Origin: Gracilibacillus halophilus YIM-C55.5
GTDB lineage: Bacteria > Bacillota > Bacilli > Bacillales > Amphibacillaceae
Assembly: GCF_000359605.1 (NCBI RefSeq)
Contig: NZ_APML01000066.1
Coordinates: forward strand, 1-40,749
Length of the DNA: 40,749 bases
Reading direction: 5' to 3'
Shown piece after piece: positions 35,142-40,749 of this stretch; within the stretch, counting starts at the first letter, position 1; every line of letters begins with the position of its first letter. Below the pieces are notes generated by a model, which was given only the letters and a program-made list of their open reading frames with translations, ran no database searches and was not told where the DNA came from. The translations under genes and the position numbers were made by a program.

Positions 35142-36827
35142 CTAGACGCCTTTATAAACTCTTGCTTCATATGGACTTAGAGTAAATGATTGGTCATCCG
35201 TCTCGTTCTGTATCTCATAATTACTAATTAATAATTCATTTGCGGTAAACGCAATATCTTCTGGTAAATCAAAGTTCACATGGTCATCTGAAAAATTAGT
35301 AACAACTAATAATTTTTCTGACTGATAATTTCGCAGATAAGCAAATATTTTTTGGTCATTAGGAAGAATAAGCTGATAGTTCCCATACACAATAATTGGA
35401 TGATTTTTACGTAATTGAATTAATTTTCGATAGTAATGATATACGGAATTTTCGTCTTCGACAGCTTGCTTCGCATTAATCTCTTTAAAATTCTGGTTTA
35501 CCTTCATCCATGGCTCTGCATCTGTAAAACCAGCGTTTTCAGAATCATCCCATTGAAAAGGTGTTCTCGCGTTATCTCTTCCTTTAGCATATATTGCTTG
35601 CATGATTTCCGCATGATTTTCATTCCCATCAATGACTTGTTCTTGATACATATTCAATATCTCAATATCCTGATAATCATTAATCGATTCAAATTTCACA
35701 TTTGTCATACCTATTTCTTCACCTTGGTAAATATACGGTGTTCCCTGTAACATGTGTAAAAATGTTGCTAGCATTTTTGCGGATGTTACACGGTACTTTT
35801 CATCATCTCCAAAGCGAGAAACAATTCTCGGTTGATCATGATTATTTAAATATAAACTATTCCAGCCAGTACCGTGCAAACCATTTTGCCATTTCGTAAT
35901 ACTTTGTTTAAGATCCCTTAAGTCTAACTCCTTCAAATCCCACTTACCATTTGGACCTGAGTCTAGATCCATGTGTTCAAACTGAAAAACCATTTGTAAT
36001 TCCTCTCGACTAGGATCCGTATACTTCTTCGCTTCTTCCACATCGACACCAGGCATCTCACCGACGGTCATAACATCGTAATGAGATAACACTTCACGAT
36101 TCATTTCATGGAGAAATTCATGGATTCTCGGTCCGTTCATATAATATTGCCCGCCACCTACATATTTTTTATTATCTGGGTTTGGTGCATCTGGCAAATC
36201 AGGGTTCTTCGAAATGAAATTAATGACATCCATACGAAATCCATCAACGCCTTTATTCAGCCACCATTTCATCATACGATAGATGTCTTGGCGAAGTTTT
36301 GGATTTTCCCAATTTAGATCTGGTTGCTTTTTGCTAAATAAATGCAGATAATACTCACCAGTCAGTTCATCATATTGCCAAGCCGACCCACTAAATGCAG
36401 ATTCCCAATTATTTGGTTCCTGTCCATCTTTTCCTTTTCTCCATATATAATAATCGCGGTACGGGTTGTCTGTTGAACTTCTTGATTGAACAAACCATTC
36501 ATGCTCATCAGATGTATGATTGACAACCAAATCCATAATTAACTTCATGCCTCGATTGTGGACTTCATCTAATAGGTTGTCCCAATCTTCCATGCTTCCA
36601 AATTCGTCCATGATACTGCAGTAATCTGATATATCATAACCATTATCATCATTGGGAGATTGATAAACAGGAGATAACCAAATGACATCAATACCGAGCT
36701 CTTTCAAATAGTCTAATTTTTCCGTTATTCCATTAATATCACCAATACCATCTCCATTTGTATCATTAAAACTTCTAGGATAAATTTGATATACAACACT
36801 TTCTTTCCACCAATTTTTTTGATTCAT
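35142..36827 (-). CDS. malL: Oligo-1,6-glucosidase (GH13, MalL type)
   Basis: 561 residues, close to the usual length. It hydrolyses alpha-1,6 ends of isomalto-oligosaccharides, panose and similar sugars in the cytoplasm. Motifs are WWKESVVYQIYPRSF, GIDVIWLSPVYQSP, DLVVNHTSD, nucleophile D200 in GFRMDVIN, acid/base E257 in VMTVGEM and transition-state D331 in NNHDQPR. V201 after the nucleophile is the residue known to favour alpha-1,6 over alpha-1,4 bonds in this subfamily. Start ATG 36827 has GGGGG 8 nt upstream. It lies 39 bp after the permease gene, in the same operon, so it likely processes sugars brought in by that transporter. The gene symbol is by family resemblance. Confidence 0.88.
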   Translation of the reverse strand: MNQKNWWKESVVYQIYPRSFNDTNGDGIGDINGITEKLDYLKELGIDVIWLSPVYQSPNDDNGYDISDYCSIMDEFGSMEDWDNLLDEVHNRGMKLIMDLVVNHTSDEHEWFVQSRSSTDNPYRDYYIWRKGKDGQEPNNWESAFSGSAWQYDELTGEYYLHLFSKKQPDLNWENPKLRQDIYRMMKWWLNKGVDGFRMDVINFISKNPDLPDAPNPDNKKYVGGGQYYMNGPRIHEFLHEMNREVLSHYDVMTVGEMPGVDVEEAKKYTDPSREELQMVFQFEHMDLDSGPNGKWDLKELDLRDLKQSITKWQNGLHGTGWNSLYLNNHDQPRIVSRFGDDEKYRVTSAKMLATFLHMLQGTPYIYQGEEIGMTNVKFESINDYQDIEILNMYQEQVIDGNENHAEIMQAIYAKGRDNARTPFQWDDSENAGFTDAEPWMKVNQNFKEINAKQAVEDENSVYHYYRKLIQLRKNHPIIVYGNYQLILPNDQKIFAYLRNYQSEKLLVVTNFSDDHVNFDLPEDIAFTANELLISNYEIQNETDDQSFTLSPYEARVYKGV

Positions 36828-36866
36828 TCATAATTCCCCCGTCGTTTATCTTTAATACTGAAATGC

Positions 36867-37685
36867 TTACTTTAATGAACCTCTCATGACCCCTCCTATG
36901 ATCCACTTTTGAGCAAGTATATAAATGATAATCATTGGTAACATTGCCATTAAGTAAGATGCAAAGGCGAGATTATAATCCGTACTGAACTGTCCTTGAA
37001 AAGCATACTGCACAAGAGGCAATGTATATTGTGACGAATCACTTAAGATAACAAGTGGCAGCATAAAATCATTCCATGCAAATAATGCTGTCAATATAGC
37101 AACAGTTGCATGTATTGGTTTCATTAAAGGAAATATAATTTTCCAAAAAACCTGCCATATACTAGCCCCATCTATAATAGCCGCTTCTTCCAAGGCTTTA
37201 GGGATCGATTTAATAAAACCAACATAGACAAAAACATTGAAAGCTAATTGCATAACTACGTTTAGTAAAGCTAAACCAATTAAATTATCCATTCCCCACA
37301 TACTTGTTTGCTTAACGATTGGCAGCATGATAACCGGAAAAGGAACAAACATCGCACTGATAAAATATAAATATAAAAACTTATAAAACTTTTTATGCAT
37401 ATTTCTAGCAATCGCATATGCCACAAGTGAGTGCGTTAACAGAACAAGTACAACAGTAAGAGTTGTTACGATAACACTATTTGTCAACGCTCTAAAAAAA
37501 TCGGTCATAACGATCGCTTCCATGAAATTTGAAAAGGCCCACGATTCAGGAAGAGCTAATAGATTTCCTGCCATCTCTTCTGGAGTTTTCAAAGCGATAT
37601 TCACCGTTAAATAAAGTGGAAACAGAATAAATAGACTTCCAAGAATTAATAAGATCGTTGCTTTCCAATTCGTATGTCCTCTCAT
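36867..37685 (-). CDS. CUT1 alpha-glucoside ABC permease, MalG type
   Basis: 272 residues, six membrane segments, EAA loop EEAAIIDGASIWQVFWKIIF. The start ATG 37685 follows the preceding stop by 3 bp, with GAGAGGTG overlapping the upstream 3' end, so translation is coupled. It forms the channel with the MalF-type partner. No ATPase gene is in the operon. The adjoining oligo-1,6-glucosidase genes point to isomalto-oligosaccharides or related alpha-glucosides as substrate. Confidence 0.92.
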   Translation of the reverse strand: MRGHTNWKATILLILGSLFILFPLYLTVNIALKTPEEMAGNLLALPESWAFSNFMEAIVMTDFFRALTNSVIVTTLTVVLVLLTHSLVAYAIARNMHKKFYKFLYLYFISAMFVPFPVIMLPIVKQTSMWGMDNLIGLALLNVVMQLAFNVFVYVGFIKSIPKALEEAAIIDGASIWQVFWKIIFPLMKPIHATVAILTALFAWNDFMLPLVILSDSSQYTLPLVQYAFQGQFSTDYNLAFASYLMAMLPMIIIYILAQKWIIGGVMRGSLK

Positions 37686-37688
37686 TAG

Positions 37689-38549
37689 CTATTTCACCTC
37701 TCTTTTCTCTAAAACACGTAGCTGGAATATAGAGATAACAACAATAACAATGAAATAAATGACAGCATTCGCCGATTGATAGGCAAATTCTCCGCCTTGA
37801 AATGCACCACGGTAGATGAGAAGTGAAATTGACTCTGTAGCTTGCCCAGGTCCTCCACCGGTTAAAGCAATGATCTGATCAAAGGCCATTAAAAAGTTCT
37901 TCATGGCAACGACCATATTGATCGTAAAGAATGGTGCAATCAAAGGAAATGTAACCTTCCAAAACTTTTGCCATGGTCCTGCACCATCAATATCGGATGC
38001 TTCATATAATTGCTGATCAATCGTCGATAACCCCGCCAAATATAAGAGGGTGTTAAAGGCAGCTGATTGCCAAACAGCTAATAAGACAATTCCTACCCAT
38101 GCCAATTCCTGATTTCCTAGAATATTTGAAGCTAAAAATTCGATATTTAAGGTGTCTCCCACCTTTGGAAGGATATGAGTAAAGATGAACCGGAAAATGT
38201 ATCCTACGATGAGGACACTTAAAATAAATGGCAAAAAGTAAATAGCTCGCAAAGTCTTATGAAATTTAATTTTTGCATTTAGGCCTATTGCAATAAGTAA
38301 ACTGACAATATTAACAAGGATGGTAGATACAATCGCGAATTGAAAAGTGAAACCGTAAGCACTTAATGCACGTCCATCTTGAAATACATTTAAATAATTA
38401 TCAAAACCTATAAAGTCCCAACTTCCATACCCTTTAAAATTGGTAAAACTGTAGAAAATACCTTGTATAGTCGGATAAGTATGGAAGGTGAAAAAAATGA
38501 TAATGGCAGGGATGACCATAATTAAATAGGTGTAATTTTTCTTTGTCAT
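37689..38549 (-). CDS. CUT1 alpha-glucoside ABC permease, MalF type
   Basis: 286 residues, six membrane segments beginning TYLIMVIPAIIIFFTF, EAA loop YEASDIDGAGPWQKFWKVTF. The start is placed at ATG 38549, 8 nt after AAAGGAG; an adjacent GTG at 38552 would add one residue. It follows the binding-protein gene after 53 bp containing a GC-rich hairpin. Confidence 0.92.
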   Translation of the reverse strand: MTKKNYTYLIMVIPAIIIFFTFHTYPTIQGIFYSFTNFKGYGSWDFIGFDNYLNVFQDGRALSAYGFTFQFAIVSTILVNIVSLLIAIGLNAKIKFHKTLRAIYFLPFILSVLIVGYIFRFIFTHILPKVGDTLNIEFLASNILGNQELAWVGIVLLAVWQSAAFNTLLYLAGLSTIDQQLYEASDIDGAGPWQKFWKVTFPLIAPFFTINMVVAMKNFLMAFDQIIALTGGGPGQATESISLLIYRGAFQGGEFAYQSANAVIYFIVIVVISIFQLRVLEKREVK

Positions 38550-38573
38550 CACAAACGCTCCTTTGATAACTTG

Positions 38574-38593
38574 AGGGGGCGCTATAGCCCCCT
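38574..38593 (-). other. Intercistronic GC-rich hairpin after binding-protein gene
   Basis: The arms AGGGGGC and GCCCCCT with a 6-nt centre make a very stable stem 10 bp after the binding-protein stop. No T-tract follows, so it probably protects the upstream mRNA from 3' decay rather than ending transcription. The other ABC operon in this window has a hairpin at the equivalent place. Confidence 0.75.
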
Positions 38594-38602
38594 AAGCAAT
38601 TT

Positions 38603-39847
38603 TTAGCGATTCAATACCTTATCCCATTCAGAATCCATAGTTTCTAAAAACGCATCCTTATTCTTTTCTATTAAGAAGTCCTGCACAAGATTTTCTGTAC
38701 CTAAACCTGCTGGATAATAATGATCAGGGAAGCTAGTCAATCTTCCTTGTTCAAAATACTTCTTAATTCCATCGAATACAGGGTCTTTTTGCAAGACTCC
38801 CGTTAATCCTGAGAAGGCTTTTTGCTCATTAATATATCGTTGAGCCACTTCTTCGCTTGCTAAATACTTGATAAATTTCATTGCTTCTTCTTTATGTTCA
38901 GTGCTGTCACTGATGGTCAATGCTACATCTACGCCTGATACAAGATCGTTTTCTTCAGCATTATTATTTGAAGGAAGTGCCATTGTGCCTAACTCAATAT
39001 CAGGATTCATCTCTAGAATTTCAGGGATTGCCCAATTTCCTTGAATGTAAAAGACACCTTCTCCATTAGCGAATGCTCTATTACCGTCCGCATAACCAAT
39101 CCCAAAGTTATCTGAATGACCATAATTAAGTAATTCTAACATCTTACTAGCAACATCATTATATTCTTCTTGAAATGTTGCTTCTCCGTTATTTTTTAAT
39201 TGTGCAAAATCTTTAGGAACTAAATTGGCTGCAACACCATTCCAGATTGGCATACCAGTCCATGCATCCTGCAATGTGAAGTATATCGGTATTTCACCTG
39301 CCGCTTTAGCAGTCTCAAGGGCTTGGATAAACTCATCCCAGTCTGTAGGTATTTCAATTCCCAGTTCTTTCACTTTTTGCTTGTTGTAAATCACTCCATT
39401 TGCATTTGTTGCGTAAGGGATTCCATATACTTCTTCTTTATCAGGTCCGACTAATCTACTTAACATATCGATATATGATGGCTGTACACTATCTAAAACA
39501 TCTGAGCCTGAAAAATCATGAAACACTTCGCTACTCGCTAATTCACCGTATGTCGCATTTCCGCCAATAGACATTATATCTGGTAAATCATTTTTCGTTA
39601 GCCTGGTTTTTAGTACGGTTTCAGCCTCTGGAGGAGCTTCCAATTCAATATTGATATTAGGGTTTTCAGATTCGAAGTCTTCAATAATTCCTTTATACGT
39701 ATCGATACTCTCAGACTTATTAGAGAACATCTCCAATGTTACAGAACCGTCTGCACCTTCACTTTCTTCATCACCTGATCCACAACCGGCAAGGAATACC
39801 AATAGGCTAAGTCCAACGACAAGCAATCCTTTAGTTACACGTTTCAT
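38603..39847 (-). CDS. Alpha-glucoside-binding lipoprotein of CUT1 ABC transporter
   Basis: 414 residues. The start ATG 39847 (MKRVTKGLLV) has GGAGGG 6 nt upstream; the frame is open to 39946 but without a start signal, and that part overlaps the operators. The lipoprotein signal ends in LVFLAGC with lipidation at C22, then an acidic tether. Family 1 solute-binding features include GNWAIPEILEMNPDIELG and YGIPYATNANGVIYN. It is the first transporter gene after the LacI regulator, with LacI-type palindromes in its leader, so expression should be inducer dependent. The ligand is probably an isomalto- or malto-type oligosaccharide, inferred from the downstream enzymes. Confidence 0.93.
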   Translation of the reverse strand: MKRVTKGLLVVGLSLLVFLAGCGSGDEESEGADGSVTLEMFSNKSESIDTYKGIIEDFESENPNINIELEAPPEAETVLKTRLTKNDLPDIMSIGGNATYGELASSEVFHDFSGSDVLDSVQPSYIDMLSRLVGPDKEEVYGIPYATNANGVIYNKQKVKELGIEIPTDWDEFIQALETAKAAGEIPIYFTLQDAWTGMPIWNGVAANLVPKDFAQLKNNGEATFQEEYNDVASKMLELLNYGHSDNFGIGYADGNRAFANGEGVFYIQGNWAIPEILEMNPDIELGTMALPSNNNAEENDLVSGVDVALTISDSTEHKEEAMKFIKYLASEEVAQRYINEQKAFSGLTGVLQKDPVFDGIKKYFEQGRLTSFPDHYYPAGLGTENLVQDFLIEKNKDAFLETMDSEWDKVLNR

Positions 39848-39873
39848 ATTAACCCTCCAAAAATTATTTTTAG

Positions 39874-39994
39874 GTAAACGTTTACGTTTTGCGCAAACGT
39901 TTCTAATTCGTTCAAAATAAAGTATATACCCCAAATATTGTCTCACTTTGTTATATTTTTCTTTAAAAATACTTCTTTTTTAGTAAACGTTTAC
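39874..39994 (-). promoter_or_regulatory. Three LacI-family operators around the alpha-glucoside promoter
   Basis: Perfect palindromes GTAAACGTTTAC lie at 39874-39885 and 39983-39994, and a related half-conserved site, GCAAACGTTTCT, at 39893-39904. A candidate minus-strand -10 (TATACT, 39921-39926) lies between them; no good -35 was found. The two perfect sites are 109 bp apart, so looping by the encoded regulator is plausible. CcpA could also bind such sequences because cre boxes are similar. Confidence 0.8.
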
Positions 39995-40039
39995 TCAAAT
40001 GGTAAAAACATTTCATTATGCCCGATCTGTCTTTTGTCG

Positions 40040-40749
40040 TTAGTTAGACGACAAGTCTTTTACACTGTCTCTTTCCTTAATTTCATGTTGAAAGATACGG
40101 CTTTCCACAAGTTTTTCTGGTTGATTAATCATTTCAAAAACTAATTCTGTTGCTTTAGCACCCATATCATATAATGGCTGATGCACTGAAGTTAATGGCG
40201 GTGTGCTCATTTCGGCAATGCTTAAATTGTCATAGCCTATTAACGATATGTCATCGGGTACTTTTACATTCAGTTGATAGGCTGCTGAAATAACACCGAG
40301 CGCTATCTCATCACTAGCTGCAAAAATGGCTGTTATATCAGGAAATTGCTTGATTAGACGATGAAATCCATTAATGCCATCTTCAAAACCAAAGCCTGTT
40401 TCAACAACGATTTGATGATCATGAACAGGGAAATTATTTGCCTGCATCGCTTGCTTTACCCCGTTAATTCTTGGTAGTCCTGCAACAGGATCGTTCGCAT
40501 TACCACTAATCATTCCAATCTTCTCATGGCCTTTCTTAATGAGATATTCTGTTGCAGAGTAAGCGGCATGTTGATCGTTCACTTTAACAAATGGAACCGG
40601 AAAATCATATGACTCTGATGAGAGAAGAACCATCGGTATTTCCATCTCTTTAATAAAATTGTAGTATTCCTCTTTCAATGTCTCACTAGTAAAAATCATA
40701 CCATCAACTTGCTTTTCTTTAAGTAATTGCAAATATTGCATCGTTTTTT
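40040..40749 (-). CDS. LacI-family transcription regulator, N-terminus outside window
   Basis: The visible ~236 residues are the C-terminal effector-binding part of a LacI/GalR regulator (periplasmic-binding-protein fold). Typical signatures are LKEKQVDGMIFTS, VNDQHAAYSATEYLIKKGH, AIFAASDEIALGVISAAY and VPDDISLIGYDN. The reading frame is open through the right edge, and the DNA-binding helix-turn-helix lies beyond it. The ATG at 40741 is internal, not the start. It is immediately upstream of the alpha-glucoside operon and probably represses it through the palindromes at 39874-39994. A stem (TTGTCGT/ACGACAA) overlaps its stop but no T-tract follows. Confidence 0.92.
   Translation of the reverse strand, partial: KTMQYLQLLKEKQVDGMIFTSETLKEEYYNFIKEMEIPMVLLSSESYDFPVPFVKVNDQHAAYSATEYLIKKGHEKIGMISGNANDPVAGLPRINGVKQAMQANNFPVHDHQIVVETGFGFEDGINGFHRLIKQFPDITAIFAASDEIALGVISAAYQLNVKVPDDISLIGYDNLSIAEMSTPPLTSVHQPLYDMGAKATELVFEMINQPEKLVESRIFQHEIKERDSVKDLSSN

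Noticed and set aside
38603..39946. 33-residue N-terminal extension of the alpha-glucoside-binding protein
   Set aside because: The extension would precede a normal lipoprotein signal, overlap the operators and lack a ribosome binding site; ATG 39847 has GGAGGG.

Overview
The window looks like a chromosomal segment of a low-GC, Gram-positive, spore-former-type bacterium of the Bacillaceae. A halotolerant genus such as Gracilibacillus is my guess from overall gene style only. The signs are strong AGGAGG-type ribosome binding sites, GTG and TTG starts, CcpA-like cre boxes, YesM/YesN-type sugar sensing, LPxTG wall-sorted surface proteins that are very acidic, and carbohydrate ABC importers lacking their own ATPase. 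No rRNA, tRNA, CRISPR array, phage genes or complete insertion sequence is seen.

Layout. (1) 1-12478 is a surface-adhesin block: a large SpaA-repeat adhesin cut by the window edge, a divergent orphan response regulator of REC + winged-helix + BTAD (SARP-like) type, and a 2311-residue Cna/SpaA-repeat adhesin ending in LPNTA. (2) 12860-22735 is a glycan-use block read leftward: YesN-like regulator, YesM-like kinase, sugar-binding lipoprotein, two permeases and a wall-anchored GH30 enzyme that best resembles endo-beta-1,6-galactanase. (3) 22948-29163 holds three consecutive dynamin-like GTPase genes, the most unusual coding feature. (4) 29258-33140 holds small orphan genes, a 42-bp-repeat coiled-coil gene, a YrhK-like membrane protein and two Rpn/PD-(D/E)XK transposase-type nuclease genes, one broken by a single-base deletion. 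(5) 33387 to the right edge is an alpha-glucoside operon: LacI regulator (partial), binding protein, two permeases and two GH13 oligo-1,6-glucosidase-type enzymes, with LacI-type palindromes in front.

How they fit together. Block 2 reads as sense (TCS), cut outside (GH30 on the wall), import (CUT1 ABC). Block 5 reads as import, then cleave isomalto-type oligosaccharides inside the cell. Both ABC sets lack an ATPase and presumably borrow a shared MsmX-like one. Both also carry a hairpin between the binding-protein gene and the permease genes. The GH30 enzyme and the big adhesin share an LPxTATNxFN sorting motif, suggesting one sortase handles both.

The most striking non-coding signal is a family of intergenic arrays with an exact 20-bp period (12651-12822, 22821-22930, 29621-29740), plus decayed copies in the opposite orientation (about 30264-30372 and 30783-30840). 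Two arrays start directly at the T-tract of a gene's terminator and share a nearly identical junction. I do not recognise this as a named repeat family.
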